Source: Gloeobacter violaceus PCC 7421 (GTDB lineage: Bacteria > Cyanobacteriota > Cyanobacteriia > Gloeobacterales > Gloeobacteraceae). From it: a stretch of 64,000 nucleotides of DNA. The notes under the pieces were generated by a model, which ran no database searches, was not told the DNA's origin, and saw only the letters and a list, made by a program, of their open reading frames with translations. Positions 39,658 through 47,827 of this stretch are shown here, one piece after another. The stretch spans positions 1,984,001 to 2,048,000 of the forward strand of contig NC_005125.1 of assembly GCF_000011385.1 (NCBI RefSeq), in the 5' to 3' direction. A program made the position numbers and the translations under genes. Positions within the stretch are counted from its first letter, which is position 1. Each line of letters opens with the position of its first letter.

Positions 39658-42345
39658 ATGTACCAGCCCCTTCAAACTTGCTTTCGCAGGGATCTCGTCA
39701 TCGATGAGGTCGTCAAGGCGGGCGTCAAGTCCTACCGCATCAAGGACCCGGCGAGCGGGGAGACCTTCGAGTTTGGCGAGGAAGAGTTTTTTCTCTGTCA
39801 GCTGATGGACGGCGCCCTGACGCCGCGCCAGATTATCGAGGCCTTCGAGGCGCGCTTCGGCCTCAAGATGAGCGAAGAGGACTTCGAGCCTTTTTGTCGA
39901 CAAATTGGCGAATACGGGTTGCTCGAGCGCTACAGCGAACGCCGACAGACGACAGCCACGATCGTTGTCTCCGAGGCGCAGCCCTTCGCGGCGGGGGGTG
40001 CCTTTGAAGATACAGGGGAGCCGGGGCAGGGCAAAAAGCCCAAAAGCGACATGCCCTACAAGTGGTACTACCCCGAGCTGGCGCCGGTGTTCGTGCTGTT
40101 TGCCCGCCTGCTCGAACCGTTCCACCTGCTCTTTAAGCTCGCGTTTTTGCTGCTCATCCCGACCGTCCCGCTGACGCTGATTACGATCCTCAACAACCAG
40201 ATCCTGTTTTTTCAGGATTTTTCAGAGTACTACTCGCCCATCGACGGGTTGACCAAGCACATGGTCAACATCCTGGTGGTCAACAGCATCAGCAAAGTCG
40301 CCCAGGCCGTCGTCGCCTCCCATTACGGCGTGGCGGTCGAGCAGTTCGGTCTGCAGATGCTCTTCGGCTTTTTTCCGCGCTTCACCGTCGGCAAGGGGCC
40401 GCTGTTCCGCCAACTCACTCGCGAGCAGCAGATCTGGACCTTCGCGACTCCGATCCTCGTGCGCTTGCTGTTGTTTGTGTTGGGCGGCCTCACCTGGTAC
40501 CTCAACCACGGTTCGACCAACAGCATGAGCGCCTGGGCCGTGTCGCTGTGTTATATGGCCTTCGTGGATACGGTGCTCGACTCCAACCCGCTCTGGCCGA
40601 GCGACGCCTACGGTGTGGTGGTGGCCTACTACCGGCTGCCGCCGAGTTTATTTAAGCGCAACCGCCAGATTGTCGAGCGTCTGTTGCGTCTGCAGTGGCT
40701 GCCGGACACCATTCCCCTGGGCGACCGGTTGCGGATGACTTTTTTTGCGCTGGTCGGCGAGGTGGTCTGGCTGGCGTTTTTTGCCTACATTACTCTGCAC
40801 AGCGCCGAGGCGCTGCAAAAGCTGGTCCCCGATCTTTTGGGCGAAGGTCTGGGGATACTATTGTTTTGCCTGCCGTTCCCATTCGCTATCCATTGGTGGT
40901 TACTCGTGCGCGACAAAACTCGGACTTCTAAAAAAGCTTCTTCGTCGTCGCCCCTGGGTTCTGACCAGGCGGCGATCACCCCGGCGGGCAAGCCGGACCA
41001 TCTGCAACTGCCGGAAGGGGAGCAGGCGAATTTGCAACTGGCCTCCCAGGCATCGGACGGCATTCTGGAGGCACCCGGATCGGCCCCGCCGCGCTTCGGC
41101 GGCGGCGTCAATCTTTGGGAAGTGTTCCGCAAAGGTCTGCCCTGGCTTGTCCTGGCGGCTTTTGTCGTGATTTTAATGCTGCCCTATACCTACCACTACG
41201 GCGGGGCGATCCAGCTGTTGCCTCCTCGCCAGCAGCCGATCGCCGTCGAAGTCGAAGGTGTGCTCGACAAGCTCTACTTCAAGGGCGGCGATCAAAAGCT
41301 GATCAAGGCCGGCACCACCCTCGCGCTCTTGCGCTCGGTGGACACCCAGAATCAGGTGAACACGGGCCTTTCGGACGTGCGCACCAGAGAGGCGGCCTTG
41401 ATCACTGCGCAGGAAGAATTGCGCAAGTTGCTGAGCATGCCCCGGCCCGAGGAGGTGCAGGTGGCGCGCGATCAGGTGAGTGTCGCCCGCCAGGAAGTCT
41501 CGGTGGCCAAAAGCCAGCTGGTGACCGCCAAGAGCAAAGCCGACTTCAGCGCCCGCGAAGCGGAGCGCAACTTGAAACTCAGCAAAGAAGGGGTCGTCTC
41601 CGATCAAGTCTACGAAAACGCCAAGCGCGAAGCGGAGACCGAGCGCATCGGCGTCGAGACCGCCCAGGAGAGCCTGGCAAGCGCCGGGCAGCGCCTGGAG
41701 CAGGCCCAGTCGAATTTGCGCCTGGTGATGGCCGGTCCCCACCCGCAGGAGATTTCCGCCGCCCGCAGCAAAGTGGAGCAGGAGCGGGCCGAATTGAAGC
41801 GGGTCCAGGACCAGTACGCCTACTACCGCCAGCAGCTCAATTTCACCAAGGTGGTGATGCCCTTTAACGGCTACATCATCACCCCCAACCTCGACTGGAA
41901 GGTCGGTAGCCGCATGCAGGTGGGCGATGTGCTGGGAGTGGCCCAGCACGCCAGCCGCATCACCGGCACCATCCAGATGCCCGAGTACCAGGCGGGCGAC
42001 GGCTTCAAGCCCGGCGGCGAGGTGGAAGTGAAGCTATGGGCCTACCCGACCCGTTCGTTTGCAGGCAAGGTGGCCTCGATCGAACCGGTGGCCACCTCCT
42101 ACAACAAGAACGACCCCCAGAACGTCACCAAGAGCGTCGAGTACGGCGCCGACCCGACCGAGTTGCTCAAGAGCACGACGCGCTACGTGAACGTCGTGGT
42201 CGACTTCCCGCAAGCCAAAGCCGAGATGAAGCCGGGCATGACCGGTTACGCGAAGGTCACCGGCGAGACCCAGCCGGTCTTCCAGGCCTTCAGCCATCCG
42301 CTGGTGCGCTTTGTGACCGTCGAGCTGTGGTCCTGGTTGCCGTAG
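39658..42345 (+). CDS. PqqD-like / inactive M50-like / HlyD membrane fusion
   Basis: 895 residues in three parts. Residues 10-92: winged-helix PqqD-like domain (peptide-binding type). 140-420: multi-helix membrane domain aligned to M50 site-2 proteases of HlyD-fused type, with GVAVEQFGLQMLFGFFP and DSNPLWPSDAYG; the HExxH motif is replaced by SKVAQ (212-216), so no zinc protease activity is expected. 493-515: membrane helix. 528-895: HlyD-type adaptor with biotinyl-lipoyl halves flanking a coiled coil (about 574-728). GGAGG precedes ATG 39658. Likely exports or presents a peptide or modified product of this cluster. Confidence 0.8.
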   Translation: MYQPLQTCFRRDLVIDEVVKAGVKSYRIKDPASGETFEFGEEEFFLCQLMDGALTPRQIIEAFEARFGLKMSEEDFEPFCRQIGEYGLLERYSERRQTTATIVVSEAQPFAAGGAFEDTGEPGQGKKPKSDMPYKWYYPELAPVFVLFARLLEPFHLLFKLAFLLLIPTVPLTLITILNNQILFFQDFSEYYSPIDGLTKHMVNILVVNSISKVAQAVVASHYGVAVEQFGLQMLFGFFPRFTVGKGPLFRQLTREQQIWTFATPILVRLLLFVLGGLTWYLNHGSTNSMSAWAVSLCYMAFVDTVLDSNPLWPSDAYGVVVAYYRLPPSLFKRNRQIVERLLRLQWLPDTIPLGDRLRMTFFALVGEVVWLAFFAYITLHSAEALQKLVPDLLGEGLGILLFCLPFPFAIHWWLLVRDKTRTSKKASSSSPLGSDQAAITPAGKPDHLQLPEGEQANLQLASQASDGILEAPGSAPPRFGGGVNLWEVFRKGLPWLVLAAFVVILMLPYTYHYGGAIQLLPPRQQPIAVEVEGVLDKLYFKGGDQKLIKAGTTLALLRSVDTQNQVNTGLSDVRTREAALITAQEELRKLLSMPRPEEVQVARDQVSVARQEVSVAKSQLVTAKSKADFSAREAERNLKLSKEGVVSDQVYENAKREAETERIGVETAQESLASAGQRLEQAQSNLRLVMAGPHPQEISAARSKVEQERAELKRVQDQYAYYRQQLNFTKVVMPFNGYIITPNLDWKVGSRMQVGDVLGVAQHASRITGTIQMPEYQAGDGFKPGGEVEVKLWAYPTRSFAGKVASIEPVATSYNKNDPQNVTKSVEYGADPTELLKSTTRYVNVVVDFPQAKAEMKPGMTGYAKVTGETQPVFQAFSHPLVRFVTVELWSWLP

Positions 42346-42349
42346 TCGG

Positions 42350-43186
42350 CTAACTGCCCAGCTTCACCTGGTAGACGTTGCCTTCGCCCTCGTCGCTGAC
42401 CAGCAGCGTCCGTTCATCCAAAAAGAGGGCTTCGCGGGGTTTGCCGAGCTTGTCGGCCACCACGGTCGGTTTGCCCTGCTTGTCCAGGCGCACCAGCTGG
42501 CCGCTGCCGATGTCGGTGACGTAGATGTCCCCGGCGGGAGAGATAGCCAGCCCGCTGGGGTCGGTGAAGCCCTTCGCCCAAAGCGTCGGCTTCTCACCCG
42601 GTGCCCAGCGGTAGACGCCCTTGTCGCCCTGGTCGGTGACGTAGGTTGTGCCGTCGGCTGCAACAGCAATATCGCGCCAGCCGTAGGTCGCTTCACGCGG
42701 GTTGACCGTCACCGGCGGCTCTTCCTTCTTGAGGGTGCCTTTGCCGTCGGGCGCGTAGCGGCTCACCTCGCCCGTGCGGTGGGAGACCACCAGCAGCGAG
42801 CCTTTGCGGCCCGGATCTTTGACCACACCCAGCGGGTCGGTGATCTTGCCTTCCAGGCGGCTCACCTGCCCCGACTGGACGCGGGCGAGACCGTTGCCGT
42901 TGCGTTCGGCCACGTAGAGCACCCCATCCATCTCGACCGACCACGACGGGCGCTGCAGGTCCTTTGCCGCCACCGTCTGATTCTTGCCGTCCGGGGTGTA
43001 GCAAACCACCCGGCCTGCCCCCTGCTCCACCACACAGATGTCTTTGCCGACGAGCGCGAGGCCCTGGGGCTTGTCAAGGCCCGTCACCCACTTGCTCACC
43101 ACGGCGGTACTCGCCGGGACGGTTTCGGCCGTCACTGCTGCGGCCAATGCCGCAGCGATCACCACTCCATACCTGATACCTGCCAT
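42350..43186 (-). CDS. Secreted NHL/SMP-30-type propeller
   Basis: 278 residues. Signal peptide (GVVIAAALAAAVTAETVPA). Propeller repeats of the NHL kind (LDKPQGLALVGKDICVVEQG, DPLGVVKDPGRKGSLLVVSH, DPSGLAISPAGDIYVTDIGSG). ATG 43186 has GAGG 6 bases upstream. Periplasmic or extracellular; binding or lactonase-like role. Convergent with the fusion exporter (4-base gap) and divergent from cytochrome c6. Confidence 0.78.
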   Translation of the reverse strand: MAGIRYGVVIAAALAAAVTAETVPASTAVVSKWVTGLDKPQGLALVGKDICVVEQGAGRVVCYTPDGKNQTVAAKDLQRPSWSVEMDGVLYVAERNGNGLARVQSGQVSRLEGKITDPLGVVKDPGRKGSLLVVSHRTGEVSRYAPDGKGTLKKEEPPVTVNPREATYGWRDIAVAADGTTYVTDQGDKGVYRWAPGEKPTLWAKGFTDPSGLAISPAGDIYVTDIGSGQLVRLDKQGKPTVVADKLGKPREALFLDERTLLVSDEGEGNVYQVKLGS

Positions 43187-43208
43187 ACGCCACCTCAAGA
43201 AAAATGAA

Positions 43209-43226
43209 AAGATTGTGAAAAATCTT
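43209..43226. promoter_or_regulatory. AT-rich palindrome between divergent genes
   Basis: AAGATT (43209-43214) and AATCTT (43221-43226) with 6 bases between, followed by TTAATATATG. This is the only AT-rich stretch in the 88-base region between the NHL gene and the cytochrome c6 gene, so it probably carries both promoters and perhaps an operator. Confidence 0.35.
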
Positions 43227-43274
43227 AATATATGAGATACCAGAGCAAAGGGCGCGCGTCAAGGGAGCAGGGCG

Positions 43275-43613
43275 ATGCGGTGGGTGTGGACAGTGGGGGC
43301 AGTGAGCATTTCGGTGCTGGGAGCGGGGGTGATCCTGGCCGAGGCACAGCCGGATCTAGCGGCGGGAGAGAAGATCTTCAAAGCCAACTGTGCGGCTTGC
43401 CACGCCGGGGGGAACAATATCGTGGAGCCGGAGAAGACGCTCAAAAAGGAGGCGCTCGCTCACTTCGGGATGGGTTCGCCAGCGGCGATTATCCAGCAAG
43501 TCACCGGCGGCAAAAACGCCATGCCTGCCTTTGGGGGTGAACTGAGCACCGAGGAGATCCGGCAGGTGGCTTCCTACGTGCTGGAGATGGCAGATAAAGA
43601 CTGGCAGAAATAA
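43275..43613 (+). CDS. petJ: Cytochrome c6
   Basis: Soluble lumenal/periplasmic electron carrier between cytochrome b6f and photosystem I. 112 residues with a signal peptide (to about residue 24, LAEAQ). The haem-binding CAACH is at 39-43 and the axial Met83 is in NAMPAFGG. C-terminal helix [14 protein letters not shown]. Length of the mature protein (about 88) is typical. In a thylakoid-less cell it would work in the periplasm. Confidence 0.93.
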   Translation: MRWVWTVGAVSISVLGAGVILAEAQPDLAAGEKIFKANCAACHAGGNNIVEPEKTLKKEALAHFGMGSPAAIIQQVTGGKNAMPAFGGELSTEEIRQVASYVLEMADKDWQK

Positions 43614-43624
43614 AGCAAATCCGC

Positions 43625-44362
43625 TCAGAGAAGCGCTTCCGGGTCGATGCCGCGCTCGCGCAGCAATTCGGCGAGGCGCTCGGCCCGTCGCTCGGCTTCC
43701 AGGCGTGCCGAGCGCTCCTGTGCGACCTGTACTTCGACCTGTGCCAGTTGTTCTTCAGGGGCAGCGAGCCGGTTTCCGGTCGCGTCGAACCAGTACAACC
43801 ATTCGCGCTGCCAGCCGCAGTAGCGCCCGGGCGAGCGGCCGATCCCCAGGCCGATTTCCGCCAGCCACACCGGTTCACCGGGGAGGCGCACGTATTCCCC
43901 ATCGACAAGTTTGTATACTTCGAGCGTGTCGTGCTTGCGCCTGCGGCTCGGACGGCTGGGGTTGTAGACGACGTAGTACAAGATTTCAAGCCGCGCGTAG
44001 TTCTTCATCTTGCTGCCGTACTCGCCCCGGTAAGTTTTCGAGACCACTTCCAGGGCGAGGATGGGCAGAACATTGTCCTCCTCCCAAAGCACATAGCTGA
44101 GGCGACCGTTCTCGGCCACGAACCGTTCGACACCCAGGCTCAAGAAGCCGTCCGGGACGACGGCCGGTTTTTCGGGGTCGTAGTAGACGCCCATGTCGAC
44201 GCCAAAAAACCAGTCCTCCCGCTGCGCCCAGAGGATGGCCAGAATGGCGCCGAGCAGGTTGGGGACAAGATTTTGCAGTTCGTTGTCCACCGGTGTCTCG
44301 TCGGAATCGAGCAGTTCTGCGGAGGAGGGCAGGCACTGCCACGAATAATACCGCTGCAGCAT
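43625..44362 (-). CDS. Uma2 family protein with C-terminal coiled coil
   Basis: 245 residues. Uma2 core: VPDGFLSLGVERF, PILALEVVSKTYRGEYGSKMKNYARLEILYYVVYNP. A charged coiled-coil tail follows (EEQLAQVEVQVAQERSARLEAERRAERLAELLRERGIDPEAL), a form common in cyanobacteria. Convergent with petJ (11-base gap). Confidence 0.85.
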   Translation of the reverse strand: MLQRYYSWQCLPSSAELLDSDETPVDNELQNLVPNLLGAILAILWAQREDWFFGVDMGVYYDPEKPAVVPDGFLSLGVERFVAENGRLSYVLWEEDNVLPILALEVVSKTYRGEYGSKMKNYARLEILYYVVYNPSRPSRRRKHDTLEVYKLVDGEYVRLPGEPVWLAEIGLGIGRSPGRYCGWQREWLYWFDATGNRLAAPEEQLAQVEVQVAQERSARLEAERRAERLAELLRERGIDPEALL

Positions 44363-44516
44363 GACAGAGGCTCCGGGGTGCGGGTTGCCCCTATTCTAGG
44401 CCCGAGATGAGAAAGGCTTCATCCAGGGTTCATCGCCGTTTTACGGGCAGCTGAAAAACTAACTTTGGTAGCCGATGACACTCCATCCATCCCGGTTTGC
44501 CCGGAAGATTTCTCCC

Positions 44517-44768
44517 ATGATTAAGCAAATCGCCGTTCAGATCGAGCGCAGTCAGAGCCGTCCCCGCCGCGAGCGCCTCTATAACTTGCAGATTGTCGGA
44601 TGCGCCGCGGGGATGTCTGTGCCCTTGCTGGCCTGCTTCACGCTCTTCTGGGTGGCGACGACGGGGGAGATGCCGTTTTTTGCCGAAGGGGCGGTGCCCA
44701 TGGTCCTGTTGGCGGCCGCCACCGCCATGGGCGGCTGGGTGTGGGCGCAGAGCATCGATTTGATGTGA
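44517..44768 (+). CDS. Small two-helix membrane protein
   Basis: 83 residues from ATG 44517 (GGAAG about 10 bases upstream; an ATG at 44475 would add 14). Basic N-terminus, then two hydrophobic helices (SVPLLACFTLFWVATTG and VPMVLLAAATAMGGWVWAQ). Family not recognised. Confidence 0.5.
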   Translation: MIKQIAVQIERSQSRPRRERLYNLQIVGCAAGMSVPLLACFTLFWVATTGEMPFFAEGAVPMVLLAAATAMGGWVWAQSIDLM

Positions 44769-44775
44769 TCGTGTC

Positions 44776-44796
44776 CGCTATTGCAAAGCAATAGCG
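44776..44796. repeat. Perfect 9-bp hairpin
   Basis: CGCTATTGC (44776-44784) and GCAATAGCG (44788-44796), loop AAA, just after the small membrane gene. No T tract follows; may act as a transcript end or attenuator. Confidence 0.5.
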
Positions 44797-44856
44797 CCCC
44801 GGTCGCAGTCGCCCGCACGTCGTTGGTGCGGTTTTCGCAGCCTGGCGGCTCCCTGC

Positions 44857-44887
44857 TATTGACATCCAATTTCAATAACGGTAGGCT
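44857..44887 (+). promoter_or_regulatory. TonB-receptor promoter with overlapping inverted repeat
   Basis: TTGACA (44859-44864), 17 bases, TAGGCT (44882-44887). A perfect inverted repeat TATTGA/TCAATA (44857-44862 with 44872-44877, 9-base gap) covers the -35 box, the geometry of a repressor operator. Given the gene, an iron-responsive regulator is the natural candidate, but the sequence is not a textbook Fur box. Confidence 0.5.
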
Positions 44888-44989
44888 TGGCACGGCTTGC
44901 AGCTGAGACGTGATCTGTGGCAGGGCGAAGACTTCTGGTCTTCTCGCCCCCAATCTTTTCCGTCTGGATCTGCTTAGTTGGGAATTTTG

Positions 44990-47200
44990 ATGAGAAGTGC
45001 TTTGCGTGCGGCTCAAAGCGTTGCCGCACCGGTTTTGGGCTGTGCATGCTTTTTTAGCACGCTATTGCAAGTGTGGGGTATACCGGGAGCGCTTGCTGCT
45101 CCAGAGATCTCGCCCGTCCGCCGTCTGGACCTACTGGCCGTCGGCGAGGCCCAACAGCTGCTGGCACAGACGCAAACGCCTGGGGGCAAAAGTGAGGATG
45201 AGCTTGAGGAGGTGACGGTACTGGGCAACCGCGGTTACCTGCGCAGGAACGCCGATTCGGGCACGCGCACGGACACCGCCATCCGGGACATTCCCGCCAA
45301 TATTCAGGTGATCCCCCGGCAGATAATCGACGATCAGGGAGCGGTACGCATCGAGGAAGCGCTGCGCAATGTCAGCGGCGTGACCTTCGCCAGTTCCTTC
45401 GGCGGTCGCGCCCCCGAGTTTAACGCCCGCGGGTTCACCGCCAGCCTCTACAAAAACGGCTTTCTGGAGCGCAACGGCGGCAGCTTTTTCAACGCCCGCA
45501 CCTCGCCTGAGGTTGCCAATCTGGAGCGCCTGGAGGTGCTCAAAGGCCCGGCCTCGGTGCTGTTTGGCCAGGGCGATCCCGGCGGCACGATTAACTTGAT
45601 TACCAAAGCACCCCTTTTGACCCCCTCGGCTTCCATCCGCTTTACCGCGGGCAGCTACGACTTCTACCGCACCACCCTCGATCTGGGCGGTCCGCTCACC
45701 GGCGATGCGAGCCTCGCCTACCGCCTCAACATCGCCTACGAGGACACCCACAGCTTTCGCGATTTTGTCCAGAAGGCCCGCTTCTTCGTCGCACCGGCGC
45801 TTACCTGGAAAATCAGTCCCCAGACCACCCTGCGCTTCGAAGGGGAATACCTGAGCGACAACTACCCGATCGACCGGGGACTGGTGTTTGTGAATGGAGC
45901 CGATGTCGGCCTGCCGGTCAACCGTTACCTGGGCGATCCGACCCGCCGGCAGGTGTACGACGAAAAGCGCGGCTATCTGACCCTGGAGCACGCATTTGCC
46001 GAGAATGTGCGTCTGCGCAGCTTCGTGCGCTTGAGCACCAGCCGCGAGGACTACCGCTCCACCGAGGTGAGCGGGCCGCTGCAGGCGGATGGGCGGACGC
46101 TGCCCCTCGGGGGGTTCGAGGGAGGTCAGTACTACGAAACTTACACCTGGCAGAACGACCTCATCTGGAAATTCGACACCGGCTCCATCAAGCACACGCT
46201 GCTGGTCGGCTTCGATTGGATCAAACAAACCGGGTTTTTCTACAACAATGGCTTTTACGACGGCAATGTCATCGATATCTTCACTCCCGTCTATCGCTTC
46301 GACTACACCAACCGCATCGACGATTCCGGTTTCGACGGCCTGACGACCGCCAACACCTTCGGCGCCTATATCCAGGATCAAATCGCTTTTTCCGACAATC
46401 TCAAGTTGTTGCTGGGCGGGCGCTTCGACAGCTTCGACTACCAGGACGACTACCGCGACGACAGCTTCAACTCCTTGGCCCGCGCCCAGGCGTTTTCGCC
46501 CCGGGTGGGCCTGGTCTGGCAACCGATCGCGCCGGTTTCGCTTTTTGCCACCTACAACCGTTCTTTTTTGCCCCAGTTCGGTCTCAATCCGTCCGGGACG
46601 GCCTTTTTGCCGGAGCGCGGCACGCTCTACGAAGCCGGGGTCAAAGCCGAACTGGCCGAAGGACGCTTGTTCTCGACGTTGTCTATCTATCGCCTCGAAA
46701 AGGACAATGTCCTGACAGCGGATCCTTTCAATCCGCGCTTTTCGATCCAGGTCGGTCAGCAAAGCGGTAGCGGCGTCGATTTCGATATCGCAGGCGAAAT
46801 TCTTACGGGCTGGAATGTCATTGCTTCCTGGGCCTACAGCGATGCGCGCATTACCCGCGACAACACCTTCGCGGTGAATAACCGCCTGCCCAACGCCCCC
46901 TTCCACACCGCCAGCCTCTGGACCACCTATCGCCTGCGCGAAGGGGCGCTCTCGGGCTTCGGCGTCGGCGCGGGCCTGTTTTATGTGGGCGAGCGCGCCG
47001 GCGATCTGGACAACACCTTCGCCATTCCCGGCTACACGCGGGCCGATGCGGCTGTCTACTACGAGCGGGAGCGCTGGCGGGCGGCGGTCAACTTCAAGAA
47101 TCTGTTCAACGTGCGCTACTTCGAAGGGGTGCAAAGCGACACCCGCATCTACGTCGGGACGCCATTCACTGTGCAGGGAACGCTCAGCTATCAGTTTTGA
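44990..47200 (+). CDS. TonB-dependent siderophore receptor
   Basis: 736 residues. Signal peptide to about residue 36 (PGALAAPE), a TonB-box-like EEVTVLG, the plug domain (TDTAIRDIPANIQVIPRQIIDDQGAVRIEEALRNV split over 90-125), and a 22-strand barrel ending GTLSYQF with terminal Phe. Conserved LKGPASVLFGQGDPGGTINL matches ferrichrome/FhuA-type receptors. Takes up ferric siderophores or another metal chelate with TonB energy. ATG 44990; a TTG at 44978 is less likely. No siderophore transport genes adjoin. Confidence 0.9.
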   Translation: MRSALRAAQSVAAPVLGCACFFSTLLQVWGIPGALAAPEISPVRRLDLLAVGEAQQLLAQTQTPGGKSEDELEEVTVLGNRGYLRRNADSGTRTDTAIRDIPANIQVIPRQIIDDQGAVRIEEALRNVSGVTFASSFGGRAPEFNARGFTASLYKNGFLERNGGSFFNARTSPEVANLERLEVLKGPASVLFGQGDPGGTINLITKAPLLTPSASIRFTAGSYDFYRTTLDLGGPLTGDASLAYRLNIAYEDTHSFRDFVQKARFFVAPALTWKISPQTTLRFEGEYLSDNYPIDRGLVFVNGADVGLPVNRYLGDPTRRQVYDEKRGYLTLEHAFAENVRLRSFVRLSTSREDYRSTEVSGPLQADGRTLPLGGFEGGQYYETYTWQNDLIWKFDTGSIKHTLLVGFDWIKQTGFFYNNGFYDGNVIDIFTPVYRFDYTNRIDDSGFDGLTTANTFGAYIQDQIAFSDNLKLLLGGRFDSFDYQDDYRDDSFNSLARAQAFSPRVGLVWQPIAPVSLFATYNRSFLPQFGLNPSGTAFLPERGTLYEAGVKAELAEGRLFSTLSIYRLEKDNVLTADPFNPRFSIQVGQQSGSGVDFDIAGEILTGWNVIASWAYSDARITRDNTFAVNNRLPNAPFHTASLWTTYRLREGALSGFGVGAGLFYVGERAGDLDNTFAIPGYTRADAAVYYERERWRAAVNFKNLFNVRYFEGVQSDTRIYVGTPFTVQGTLSYQF

Positions 47201-47248
47201 TTTGCATGCTATGTGTAGCTTTGACAACTTCTAAGCCAACCCATGGTC

Positions 47249-47551
47249 TCAAGACCCCGATTCTTCAAAGAGGGTAGGCAGGTCGCGGCGGCCACTCACA
47301 ACGCGCAGGATTTCGATACCATCGTCCAGGACTCGATAGAAAATGATGTACTCTCCGAGTGGTAATCCTCGAAGACCAGTCCGAAGCGTTCCGTAACTTC
47401 TGCCGCTGTTCGGGAAGGTGACAAGTTGAAGGCATTTTCTGTCAAACTCCTCGAAAAAACGCTCACCGGCCTCGACGCTTGCCGCTACAAATCGGTCTGC
47501 AATTTCGTCGAGATCCTGGGCAGCAAGAACGTTAAGGATATAACGGCTCAT
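47249..47551 (-). CDS. ParE/RelE-type toxin
   Basis: 100 residues of the RelE/ParE fold: MSRYILNVLAAQDLDEIADRF..., LVTFPNSGRSYGTLRTGLRGLPLGEYIIFYRVLDDGIEILRVVSGRRD (here split). ATG overlaps the antitoxin stop by 4 bases (ATGA), the standard arrangement of antitoxin followed by toxin. ParE members poison DNA gyrase; RelE members cut mRNA on ribosomes. The ParD-like partner suggests ParE. Confidence 0.85.
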   Translation of the reverse strand: MSRYILNVLAAQDLDEIADRFVAASVEAGERFFEEFDRKCLQLVTFPNSGRSYGTLRTGLRGLPLGEYIIFYRVLDDGIEILRVVSGRRDLPTLFEESGS

Positions 47552-47814
47552 TCCCTTTCTTGGCGCACCTGTCGGAGCCGTTCGAGGGTCCGGGCCACAT
47601 AATCTGTGCCGTCCACAGGTGGAGCGTGCTCCGAGGCGGCAATGGCCGCGTCGATTTTCTCCCGCACGTCCTCGACCCACTTGGCCTCGGCGCGATCGTG
47701 CGCTTCGAGCAATTGCAACGCTACCTCCAGCAGTTCTTCGGCGGAGCGGTACTGCCCGGTCTGGAGTTTGCTAAGAACGAAGCCTTCCTGTTCGGGAGTG
47801 AGAGAAATGCCCAT
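47548..47814 (-). CDS. ParD-type antitoxin
   Basis: 88 residues: MGISLTPEQEGFVLSKLQTGQYRSAEELLEVALQLLEAHDR is the ParD ribbon-helix-helix start; the acidic helical tail binds the toxin. ATG 47814 preferred; the frame can extend to a TTG at 47838, overlapping the tatC end. It starts 13 bases after the tatC stop, so tatC transcripts may read into the module. Confidence 0.82.
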   Translation of the reverse strand: MGISLTPEQEGFVLSKLQTGQYRSAEELLEVALQLLEAHDRAEAKWVEDVREKIDAAIAASEHAPPVDGTDYVARTLERLRQVRQERE

Positions 47815-47827
47815 GGGTCGTCCCAGT

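Noticed and set aside
45131-47227. Long minus-strand open frame (698 codons) opposite the TonB receptor
   Set aside because: The plus-strand product is a complete recognisable receptor; the antisense frame has no motif or ribosome site.
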